From Ignavibacteria bacterium (lineage in GTDB: Bacteria > Bacteroidota > Ignavibacteria > Tepidaquicellales > Tepidaquicellaceae): a stretch of 64,000 nucleotides of DNA. The notes beneath the pieces are model-generated. The model was given only the letters and a program-made list of their open reading frames with translations. It had not been told where the DNA came from and made no database searches. Of the stretch, positions 1 to 7,218 are shown one piece after another. Each line of letters begins with the position of its first letter. Positions within the stretch are counted from its first letter, which is position 1. The stretch spans positions 248,001 to 312,000 of the forward strand of contig JADJMZ010000003.1 of the NCBI GenBank assembly GCA_016709315.1. Reading direction: 5' to 3'. The position numbers and the translations under genes were made by a program.

Positions 1-121
1 TTCATAATTCATAATTCATAATTCATAATTCATAATTCATAATTCATAATTCATAATTCATAATTCATAATTCATAATTCATAATTCATAATTCATAATT
101 CATAATTCATAATTCATAATT
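1..121. repeat. Heptanucleotide tandem repeat (ttcataa)n
   Basis: Seventeen perfect head-to-tail copies of the 7-bp unit ttcataa run from the window edge to base 119, with two more matching bases. The array may continue to the left. It stops 3 bp before the stop codon of the NlpC/P60 gene. No copy differs from the unit, which suggests recent slippage expansion. Confidence 0.97.
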
Positions 122-124
122 GAT

Positions 125-1021
125 TCAGTTCCATCTTCTCACAACAAATCTTTTTCTATCAGAAGAGCCCCAGTCATTGACCGGGGTTCTTTCTTTTAAT
201 ATGCTTTTTAATCTTAATAAAAGATTACTTTTGTGAACACCCTGATCCGGTGTGCTTTCTATGACAGTATTCTGATCAATGACTATTATCACATGTCCGC
301 TCCAGACTATCAGATCAAGCGGTTGTAGCAATTCGGCTATCTGCCCGGCATTCATTCCTGCAATATCTACTCCTTCGCCGTAAGTTATAAGAGATGAAGT
401 GTTTCTCGGAGTCGAGCCGTTTGTCGTCTGATAGATCAGACCCGAACAGTCAACTCCTTTCAGCATCCAGTTATCTCTTGTGCTGTTGCTTATTTCATCT
501 GAAGGTTTATAAAATTCAAGTAACTGTTCAATGCCGTCCCCGCAATTTCCTCCCCACATATACTGATATCCTTCCAGAGAATTCATCGCTGAAATAATTT
601 CTTCTCTTGAAGGAATAATCTTAACTCTGTTTTCAGGAAGCGTATCAAGAGTTTTTACAAATCTGCTGTCAATGAAAAGACCGGCAGAATTATAAGGATA
701 ATCATCTGTTCGTATTCTGTAAATGCTGTGATCTGCTTTCACTGTCTCGTCGAGAACTTCAAATACTGTATTAGGCAATGCTATGAACTCCATCTCCCTT
801 ATAAGACCTTTATTATCAGTCTTTACGCTTTTTCCTCCTCTGCCGCCGAAAACAGATTCGAAATCATCTGTATTCAGGACTGGTGTATTTATGACTGCGA
901 TAGCATATTTCGGAATTTTATACTCTTCTGCATGAAGCGAACAGCAGTAAACGAGTAATGAAACCATTAAAAATAAACTCTTTGAAAAATAACAGGTTAT
1001 GCAAAATCTTTTCTTAAACAT
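125..1021 (-). CDS. NlpC/P60-family peptidoglycan hydrolase (secreted)
   Basis: 298 aa. The N-terminus is a long, cysteine-containing signal sequence (about residues 1-31, cleavage near LHA-EE). Residues 35-130 resemble the bacterial SH3-like region that often precedes NlpC/P60 domains. The catalytic domain covers about 145-297: YQYMWGG at 152-158, the nucleophile in VDCSGL (Cys192), and the histidine in SGHVIIVID (His243), followed by VIES as the likely third polar position. Enzymes of this family cleave the D-Glu/diamino acid bond in cell-wall peptides, so a periplasmic or surface role in wall turnover is expected. It is divergent from marC and stands alone on its strand. The 3' end abuts the heptanucleotide array. 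Confidence 0.85.
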   Translation of the reverse strand: MFKKRFCITCYFSKSLFLMVSLLVYCCSLHAEEYKIPKYAIAVINTPVLNTDDFESVFGGRGGKSVKTDNKGLIREMEFIALPNTVFEVLDETVKADHSIYRIRTDDYPYNSAGLFIDSRFVKTLDTLPENRVKIIPSREEIISAMNSLEGYQYMWGGNCGDGIEQLLEFYKPSDEISNSTRDNWMLKGVDCSGLIYQTTNGSTPRNTSSLITYGEGVDIAGMNAGQIAELLQPLDLIVWSGHVIIVIDQNTVIESTPDQGVHKSNLLLRLKSILKERTPVNDWGSSDRKRFVVRRWN

Positions 1022-1082
1022 CTTATATGATTGTTAAAATTTTTTATTAATATTAAATTGAATAAAATATTAATTCCGTTCA

Positions 1083-1667
1083 ATGGATTTTGAAATTATA
1101 CTTCTTGCTTTTATTCCCTTGCTTGTCGCATTCGATGCGGTTGGAATAGTCCCTATGTATCTTGGACTGACATCAGGAATCAGCGATCATGAAAAAAAGA
1201 AACTTGTTCTGAACGCTACTATGACCGCATTTATAATTTGCGTTTTATTTTTATTCATAGGTAATGCAGTGATTAAATTTCTGGGTATTACTGTAAATGA
1301 TTTCAGAATTGCAGGAGGACTAATTCTTCTTATCATTTCAATCAGCGATCTGCTATTTTATGAATCAAGAATTCGGGGCGTTAAACAGGAAGACATCGGG
1401 GTTGTACCGATAGGAATTCCTCTCATAGCCGGACCTGCGGTACTGACTACTATCCTTATCAGCAGGGATGCATTCGGAATTTATATAACTGTAATTTCTT
1501 TGCTTATAAATCTGATTATTATGTATCTGTGTCTTGCAAATGCCGGCTTCATTAAAAAAATAATGGGTGAAGCAGGATCAAAGGCGTTTGCAAAAGTAGC
1601 TTCGCTATTCCTTGCTGCTATCGCTGTAATGATGATCAGAACGGGTTTAACTAATACTATAAATTAA
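1083..1667 (+). CDS. MarC-family integral membrane protein
   Basis: 194 aa, the normal length of the family. Six hydrophobic helices are apparent. The family signature VPIGIPLIAGPAVLTT lies at about residues 108-123, and the N-terminal helix contains LLVAFDAVGIVPMYLGL. MarC/UPF0056 proteins are inner-membrane proteins of unsettled function. The old link to multiple antibiotic resistance is not well supported, so no substrate is inferred. The ATG at 1083 follows an AT-rich leader with no clear ribosome site. The LTD-domain gene begins 9 bp downstream, so the two are probably co-transcribed. Confidence 0.85.
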   Translation: MDFEIILLAFIPLLVAFDAVGIVPMYLGLTSGISDHEKKKLVLNATMTAFIICVLFLFIGNAVIKFLGITVNDFRIAGGLILLIISISDLLFYESRIRGVKQEDIGVVPIGIPLIAGPAVLTTILISRDAFGIYITVISLLINLIIMYLCLANAGFIKKIMGEAGSKAFAKVASLFLAAIAVMMIRTGLTNTIN

Positions 1668-1676
1668 AAAATAATT

Positions 1677-3410
1677 ATGTCAAAGTTAAAATTTTTTGTT
1701 TTTGTTTTGTTTATGATAATTTCAGTTTCTGAGATCAGGTCTCAGGTATTTATAAATGAAATAATGTACGGTCCCGTTTCTCCGAATAAAGAATGGTATG
1801 AATTGTATAATTCAGGAGCTGTCCCGGTCAATATTCAGAACTGGAAATGGAGAGATGCTGCCACTAGTAATCCGATCAGGACAATTACAACATCATCAGT
1901 TGAAATTCCTGCAAACTCTTTTGTTCTTGTCTGTGAAGATACGGCAAATGTAAGGACTGTTTTTCCGGGGATATCCGGAATACTAGTACAGTCAGTAGGA
2001 TGGAATGCATTGAATAATTCAGGCAATGAGAATCTGGTAGTTTACAATTCAACAGGATCAACTGTTGATTCCTTAACTTACACTAACTCCTGGGGCGGCT
2101 CTTCCGGCGGTTATTCTCTTGAAAAAAGAATTCCGACCGGTCCGACAAATAATCAGGCGAACTGGGGTACATCCATTGATCCTAATTTCGCAACTCCCAA
2201 CAGGCAAAATTCCCTTACTCCGAAACCTTATGATCTGTTGTTAAAATCATTTACTATTACACCTCTTTTCCCTGTTGCAGGGCAGCCTCTTGATATGAAC
2301 TTTGTAATAAAAAATACCGGCATCAACACTGCAAATAATTTCTCATTGAATCTTTATAACGATGTGAATTTTGACAGTATCGCTCAGAATAATGAATTAA
2401 TCACATCCAAACCTTATGCTTCTCTTGTTTCAAATGATTCTTTAATTTATGATTATTCAATTTCAGACATTGATACGGGACTGAAGCAGTACATTGCAAA
2501 AGTAATTTACACAGAAGATAATGATACGCTGAATAATAAAATAATTAAACAGGTGTATGTCAGCAGTTCTGGCAGCGGAACTGGCGGCATAGTCATAAAT
2601 GAAATAATGTATGACCCTCTGACAAATGAATCAGAATGGATTGAAATTTATAATGCAAGCGGACAAACTGTTAATCTTAAGAACTGGAAATATAAAGAGT
2701 CCTCAACTACAATTACACTTTCCTCAACTGATCTTGTAATGAATCCCGGAGATTATTTTATACTGGCGCATGATACATCTATATTAAACAATTTCGGATA
2801 TTTAAGGAATCTGCAGTCAAATCAGTATATAAAATTTTCCAGCAGCATGAGTCTTACAAACACAGGAGAAACCATAACTGTCACAGACAGTCTGAATAAT
2901 ACTATAGATGCCGTAACTTATGATCCAGACTGGAATAATCCGAATCTTCCCGATACAAAGGGAATATCCCTTGAGAGAATAAATCCCGGATTCGCTTCAA
3001 ATGACAGAAGTAACTGGAGCTCGTGCGCAAAGCCGGTCGGAGGGACTCCAGGTCTGGTCAACAGTATTTACACTCAGAATATTGTTTCTTCTTCTACGGT
3101 AACAATTTCTCCAAATCCTTTTTCACCTGACGGAGACGGTTATGAAGATTTTGCGCTGATAAAATATAAGCTTAATGTTCCTTTTGCGCAGATGAGAGTG
3201 AAAGTTTATGATATAAAAGGTAGACTCGTAAAAACTCTTGCAAATAATTCTGTTACAGGAAGCGAAGGTACAATAATCTTCAACGGATTTGACGATTCAA
3301 ATCAGAAGCTCAGAGTAGGAATTTATATTCTGCTGATAGAAGCAGTGGATGATGCAGGTGGTACAGTTGATAATATAAAAACTCCGATCGTAATCGCATC
3401 AAAGTTATAA
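1677..3410 (+). CDS. Secreted protein with two lamin-tail domains and FlgD-like C-terminus
   Basis: 577 aa. Signal peptide 1-22. Lamin-tail domain (LTD) 1 is about 24-150, starting VFINEIMYGP with EWYELYN. A CARDB-like Ig domain is about 184-290. LTD 2 is about 304-445, starting IVINEIMYDP with EWIEIYN. The C-terminal domain, about 475-577, contains SPNPFSPDGDGYED and KVYDIKGRLVKTL, the pattern of FlgD-Ig/gliding-type C-terminal domains on exported proteins of this phylum. LTD proteins in bacteria are usually surface or extracellular and sometimes accompany nucleases, but no nuclease domain is present here. The function is likely structural or adhesive (inference). Confidence 0.8.
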   Translation: MSKLKFFVFVLFMIISVSEIRSQVFINEIMYGPVSPNKEWYELYNSGAVPVNIQNWKWRDAATSNPIRTITTSSVEIPANSFVLVCEDTANVRTVFPGISGILVQSVGWNALNNSGNENLVVYNSTGSTVDSLTYTNSWGGSSGGYSLEKRIPTGPTNNQANWGTSIDPNFATPNRQNSLTPKPYDLLLKSFTITPLFPVAGQPLDMNFVIKNTGINTANNFSLNLYNDVNFDSIAQNNELITSKPYASLVSNDSLIYDYSISDIDTGLKQYIAKVIYTEDNDTLNNKIIKQVYVSSSGSGTGGIVINEIMYDPLTNESEWIEIYNASGQTVNLKNWKYKESSTTITLSSTDLVMNPGDYFILAHDTSILNNFGYLRNLQSNQYIKFSSSMSLTNTGETITVTDSLNNTIDAVTYDPDWNNPNLPDTKGISLERINPGFASNDRSNWSSCAKPVGGTPGLVNSIYTQNIVSSSTVTISPNPFSPDGDGYEDFALIKYKLNVPFAQMRVKVYDIKGRLVKTLANNSVTGSEGTIIFNGFDDSNQKLRVGIYILLIEAVDDAGGTVDNIKTPIVIASKL

Positions 3411-3851
3411 TTTTATACTAAGCCCCCGAGCCGCGAGGCCTGCTCCGCAAGACGAGCGAGCAGCTTGGCAAGTCAATACTCGACATTCCCAAGCTGGGCA
3501 GACTGTCCGAAAACGTAATTTTGCCTCGAAGACTTAAAGACTCAAAGAATTAAAGAATCTTGTTTTGAAAGTTTTAAACTTTGAGTCTTAGAGACTTCGA
3601 GGTTATTCTTTTGTTTTCGGACAGTCTGGGGGCTTGGGAAAGAGGAGAGTTTTGAGACAGACTCTGTATTTTATTTTGAAATTTTGGAGATTGACATCGG
3701 AAAAACTGAAATGACATCGAAATAAGTGGAGTGTGACATCTAAATAATGGAGTGTGAAAACGCAGAAAAGATAAGATTCCGGCAATAAATATCACCGGAA
3801 TCTTAAAATGCATCTAAAAAAAGAGAAATTTTTAGTATTCAGATAAAATTT
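3411..3851. other. 441-bp intergenic region with GC-rich block, palindrome and degenerate 21-bp repeats
   Basis: No convincing gene. Bases 3420-3500 are notably GC-rich for this genome, and contain gcttggcaag...ttcccaagc as an imperfect inverted repeat. A ~150-bp imperfect palindrome follows (separate entry). At about 3690-3760 there are three degenerate copies of a unit like tgacatcgaaataagtggag in head-to-tail order. The open frames of 60-79 codons on the minus strand cross these repeats and show no protein-like composition. Confidence 0.7.
3487..3641. repeat. Long imperfect inverted repeat (hairpin or MITE-like element)
   Basis: The arms pair over most of the 155 bp. cagactgtccgaaaac (3499-3514) is the exact reverse complement of gttttcggacagtctg (3613-3628). 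The outer arms tcccaagc and gcttggga also pair. The inner arms cctcgaag...agactcaaag (from 3524) pair with ctttgagtct...cttcgagg (ending near 3602) with a few mismatches. The transcript would fold into a long hairpin. It could be a small non-autonomous mobile element or a strong structural terminator between the LTD gene and the convergent S41 peptidase gene. Confidence 0.75.
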
Positions 3852-5210
3852 CTATTCACTTCTGGGGGAATTGTCAGTTTTACCGTCATCATATAAACCC
3901 GTGAGACCTGTAACTTTTCCTGATGAGTCTTTCTCAAACCGTATCCTGAAAAATTCAATTTCCTTAAACATAAAAGTATCTTCGCTCATTGGGGTTAATT
4001 CGAACTTTTGCCTTCCGCTTCTCTGATAATACAAAACTCCGTTCTCATAAAAGATCTTTCTTTCTCCGTAATTTCCCGAATAATTTTTCAACTGATCTGA
4101 GTTAATATCAATGTCATTCATACTTGCATTCAGTGATTCAATCAACCATCCGGAATTCCGTTTTTCCTTTTCTTCATTCGATCTGCTGCTGATTTTTTCA
4201 AGAGCAAGGATATGAGCTTTTGTCAGTGCTTTTGTGCTGCTGATTTCCACGTCGGGCGTTACTCCCGTTCCTTCCCAGTTGGTTTTTGTAATTGGATTTA
4301 TTGCACGTCCTACAGGAACGAACACTGCAAAATTATCATCTGCAATGTTTACTCCTCCCGGATGAGCTCCGCCTCCGGTAGTTTCGCCTATGACTGTTGC
4401 GCGTTTCAGATTTTTTAGATTATAAGTGAACTCTTCCGCTCCTGAAAAAGTAAAACTGCTTGTGAGAATATATACAGGAACATCCGGCATTCTTTTTCCT
4501 TTTATATCCTTAAATGTCCAGTACTGCTCAGTTGTATCCTTTGGTCTGAAATAAAGATCATTAAGATGTACCGGCTCTTCTCCGAAAAGATAACTTGTGA
4601 TTACCTGAATTCCCGATGGATCGCCTCCTCCGTTAAATCTCATATCAAAGATCAGAGCATTGCAGTCTTCCACAAAACTCATTACGGATGCAACTTTGTC
4701 CTTAATAAGTTCACCCGAACCGAAATTACGAAGATCAATGTATCCGATATTCCCGCTAAGTCTTTCAACTTTTCTGAATCCGTAATTTTCTGACTTAAGC
4801 ATCTGAATGAATTCAGGTGAAACCTCATCTTCTCCCTGATCATCATTTTCCCTCATTCTTTTGATCTGTTCGGGATCAAACCTGACTTGAATATGCTTGT
4901 CTTTGCTTACTGACTGAAGGTCAGCCGTAAGTTCTTCCGCAAATTTAACAGGATCAGTAATGTTGTCATACTCCTTATTGTCCATTCTTGATTTAATGCG
5001 CTTTTCCATTTCCTTTGATACTTCCGGGAAAATGTAATTGTCATACAATAATTTTGAAATTGAATTTACCGCTGATATTTTTTCCGTCATGGTTAATGAT
5101 TTGTTACTCCCGCTGTTTGTCTGGCTCTTAAGACCTGAAGTCAGTGTTAAAGTTAAAGCGCAGACGAAAAGAAGTTTCACGTTTAGTTTTAAAAAAGTTT
5201 TCTCGTTCAT
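3852..5210 (-). CDS. S41-family serine peptidase (IRBP/Tsp-like)
   Basis: 452 aa. Signal peptide about 1-29. The N-terminal helical region 40-110 (IRBP-like) is followed by the S41 core: GNIGYIDLRNF (153-163), FDMRFNGGGDPSG (188-200), and the nucleophile in TFSGAEEF (Ser256), then GETTGGGAHPG (275-285) and WEGTGVTPDVEI. These match the C-terminal-processing/interphotoreceptor-retinoid-binding S41 subfamily, here without a PDZ domain. The C-terminal ~100 residues resemble the beta-rich tail of other secreted S41/beta-lactamase-like proteins. It probably degrades or trims proteins in the periplasm or outside the cell. It is monocistronic. Confidence 0.88.
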   Translation of the reverse strand: MNEKTFLKLNVKLLFVCALTLTLTSGLKSQTNSGSNKSLTMTEKISAVNSISKLLYDNYIFPEVSKEMEKRIKSRMDNKEYDNITDPVKFAEELTADLQSVSKDKHIQVRFDPEQIKRMRENDDQGEDEVSPEFIQMLKSENYGFRKVERLSGNIGYIDLRNFGSGELIKDKVASVMSFVEDCNALIFDMRFNGGGDPSGIQVITSYLFGEEPVHLNDLYFRPKDTTEQYWTFKDIKGKRMPDVPVYILTSSFTFSGAEEFTYNLKNLKRATVIGETTGGGAHPGGVNIADDNFAVFVPVGRAINPITKTNWEGTGVTPDVEISSTKALTKAHILALEKISSRSNEEKEKRNSGWLIESLNASMNDIDINSDQLKNYSGNYGERKIFYENGVLYYQRSGRQKFELTPMSEDTFMFKEIEFFRIRFEKDSSGKVTGLTGLYDDGKTDNSPRSE

Positions 5211-5300
5211 TTATGGTTTATGATTTTAATTAATAATTTTTCCTAGGATAATTCTGTATAAATCAGCTAAAGTTATTCTCATTTAAGATATTTTTTCAAA

Positions 5301-5402
5301 TCACTGAATAAATTTAAAAAGCATAGCCGCGATAAATGCAGCTTTCAGGAGTATCATGAAAAAATTATATTCCGGCTTTTTTATTTTATCTGAGTAATGC
5401 AT
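5301..5402 (-). CDS. Small predicted single-span membrane protein (33 aa)
   Basis: An ATG-initiated 33-codon frame starts 10 bp after the stop of the MarR-GNAT gene on the same strand. It has a charged N-terminal stretch (MHYSDKIKKPEYN) followed by a hydrophobic segment (FFMILLKAAFIAAMLFKFI), the classic look of a small membrane protein. The position suggests translational coupling to the regulator. No family is recognised. It could still be a chance frame. Confidence 0.35.
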   Translation of the reverse strand: MHYSDKIKKPEYNFFMILLKAAFIAAMLFKFIQ

Positions 5403-5412
5403 AATTAAATTT

Positions 5413-6387
5413 TTAAAATTTAGAAATTTGTCTGATATCTTTAAGATTTAATTCCATTCTTAATGTAGCTCTGTTGTATTCAGACGGCACTTTATTCTCA
5501 ACTTCCGCGAATCCCAGATTTTTATACAGACTTAATGCTGTTGTTAATTTTGAACTTGTTTCAAGATAAAGATTATCCGCATCAAGTGATTTTACTTTGT
5601 CAATAGCAGCAATGGCAAGAGATTTTCCGATCTGTTTACCCTGAAATTTTTCCGTGACTGCCATTTTAGCAAGTTCGTATGTTTTTTCATTATGTTTGAT
5701 AAGCGCAACTGTTCCCGCAATTTCATTTTCATACTGTGCAAATAGTATGTAACCTCCTTTACTAATGATTTCCTCTTCAGGATTTTCAAGTTGCTTTCTG
5801 TCTTTGTCTTCAATTTTGAAAAACTTTGACAGCCATTCGAAATTAAGATCCCGGAAAGTATCCCTGTGTGCGGGATCAAATTCAATTATCTTTACTTCGC
5901 TGAGCTGTCTGTACTTGATCTTTTCCATTACACGTGAATAGATGTTTGTTTTGTCGAGTTCTGATTCCAGTTTATTCAGTACAAACAAAATATCAAACCC
6001 TGTAGATAAAGAAAGGTCCTTTACTGCTGATTCAATATCCTGCCAGACAGGGATCAGTTTAAGTAAAAGATCCTCTCCCTTCTGCGTAATCGTGATAACT
6101 TTTTTTCTGGAATCTTCCTTGCTTCTTACAGCTTTAATAATCTTTTTTCTGATAAGCGGATTAACGATTTGAGTAATCGCCGGCTGAGAATATCCGAGCT
6201 GCTCAGCGAGTTCGGTTATTGAGATACCGCGTTTTTGATTTATAAGATAAAACACTGTGAACCAGCGGGGCTCGAAATCAATACCAAGTTTTTTATATAC
6301 TTTATCTGCATCCTGCATTAAGCGGTCGGTTATAATCCTGAACCTTGTCCCAAGCGCTATGTAACCTATTTGTCTGATAATATTCAT
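5413..6387 (-). CDS. MarR-type transcription factor fused to GNAT acetyltransferase
   Basis: 324 aa from the chosen ATG at 6387. An upstream in-frame ATG at 6462 would add 25 atypical residues, and MNIIRQIGYIALGTRFR is the usual start of such proteins. The N-terminal half is a MarR winged helix: ISITELAEQLGYSQPAITQIVNPLIRKKII is the recognition region, followed by the wing SKEDSRKKVITITQKGE. The C-terminal half is a GNAT fold with MAVTEKFQGKQIGKSLAIAAI as the acetyl-CoA-binding motif A and YKNLGF as motif B. This two-domain architecture is widespread in bacteria; its targets are usually unknown. It may sense a small molecule, modify it and regulate nearby genes. Confidence 0.88.
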   Translation of the reverse strand: MNIIRQIGYIALGTRFRIITDRLMQDADKVYKKLGIDFEPRWFTVFYLINQKRGISITELAEQLGYSQPAITQIVNPLIRKKIIKAVRSKEDSRKKVITITQKGEDLLLKLIPVWQDIESAVKDLSLSTGFDILFVLNKLESELDKTNIYSRVMEKIKYRQLSEVKIIEFDPAHRDTFRDLNFEWLSKFFKIEDKDRKQLENPEEEIISKGGYILFAQYENEIAGTVALIKHNEKTYELAKMAVTEKFQGKQIGKSLAIAAIDKVKSLDADNLYLETSSKLTTALSLYKNLGFAEVENKVPSEYNRATLRMELNLKDIRQISKF

Positions 6388-6723
6388 AAAATTAAATTTA
6401 AAATGAGTTATTAATAATAAATTATATAAGCTCTTATGCAAATTTATGACAAATAATTTCAAAAGTCAACAGGAGAATTTAGTTCGCTGTAATTATTTGT
6501 TAATCCTGCCAGGTCGACCTCTTTAAGAATGAAAATAATAGATAGCCCACTAATTTCACTAATTGACACAAATTTTATATTACATATTAAAAATAACCTT
6601 AAATGATTAAAGCGGTTAACCTGAGTAATTAATAATTTGCAAAATCATATTGATTGGATATGGAGAGTATTCTAATCCGTTACAAGTAAGATATTATCAT
6701 TGATGTGCAAAACATTTTTAACA

Positions 6724-6940
6724 CAATCAAATTAACATTTAAAAACAAACCAATGCTTTTCTCTCACAGATGACACAGATTTTTTCACAGATCAGTTATA
6801 CTTACCTGAGTGTTCAAAAACCGAAAGAATTAAACAGAGTCTGATCAGTGATAATTTATGTAATCTGTGAGAAACAATACAATAGATTTAAAACACAGTT
6901 TTAGTTTCGTGAATAAATACACAACGTTTTGGACGGATGT
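6724..6940 (-). repeat. Family 1 MITE-like repeat, partial copy, reversed
   Basis: Read on the minus strand, it starts acatccgtccaaaacgttg and continues with ttcacgaaactaaaact, a ctcacagattac block, gaacactcaggta and then tctgtgagagaaaag, in the same order as the copies at 20133, 28870 and 38483. The distal end, with the second terminal inverted repeat, is missing or too diverged to see. Confidence 0.8.
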
Positions 6941-6957
6941 GAAAAGTCCCGGTGTTG

Positions 6958-7116
6958 GCACACGACAAAAATATTTCTCGCAGATATTCGAAGAAAAAAT
7001 TCGCAGATTTACGCAAATAATCTTTTTAAATCTTGTTTCTGCGAATATCTGCGTGAAAATTCTGCGGTCATCTGCGAGAAATTCTCTCCAGAAAATTTTG
7101 TCGTTATAGAGAGTTC
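6958..7116. repeat. Family 2 MITE-like repeat (tcgcaga/tctgcg type), copy 1
   Basis: The ends are inverted: cacgacaaaaatattt at 6961-6976 against gaaaattttgtcgt at 7091-7104. The interior holds tctcgcagatattcg...ttcgcagatttacgc and the complementary tctgcgaatatctgcg...catctgcgagaa, so the whole unit can fold into a hairpin. A second copy, near 88% identical by eye, lies at 58058-58211. Confidence 0.8.
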
Positions 7117-7218
7117 TGGTTAATAACTTAATCATACACTGCATTTTTTGATAATATTGTATATTTTGCATTACTAAACTTTTTGCAAAAAGAAATAAAT
7201 TTTAATAAATAGATTCAT

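Larger units (their letters stand above)
6463..7218. other. Intergenic region filled with two interspersed repeats
   Basis: About 750 bp lie between the MarR-GNAT and TMTC-like genes. Bases 6463-6720 are AT-rich with nothing recognisable. 6724-6940 is a reversed, partial copy of repeat family 1 and 6958-7116 is a copy of repeat family 2, almost back to back. Open frames of 64-108 codons here are produced by the repeats and are not genes. Confidence 0.75.

Noticed and set aside
1..121. CRISPR array
   Set aside because: The units are 7 bp with no spacers; it is a simple tandem repeat. No repeat-spacer pattern or cas gene is present in the window.
3574..3813. Minus-strand frames of 79 and 60 codons
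   Set aside because: They run through the palindrome and degenerate repeats, contain repeated His/Phe/Cys from the repeat units, and lack a start signal.
6510..6535. ggtcgacctctttaagaat resembling 22444-22463 of the BNR gene
   Set aside because: Only about 18 of 20 bases match and no flanking similarity is seen, so it is likely chance rather than a further gene fragment.
6953..6975. Sigma-54 promoter (tggcac) upstream of the TMTC-like gene
   Set aside because: There is no GC element at the right spacing after tggcac, and the sequence is the end of a repeat.
6845..7171. Frames of 64-108 codons on both strands
   Set aside because: They come from the two hairpin repeats; similar frames would arise at every copy and none looks like a protein.
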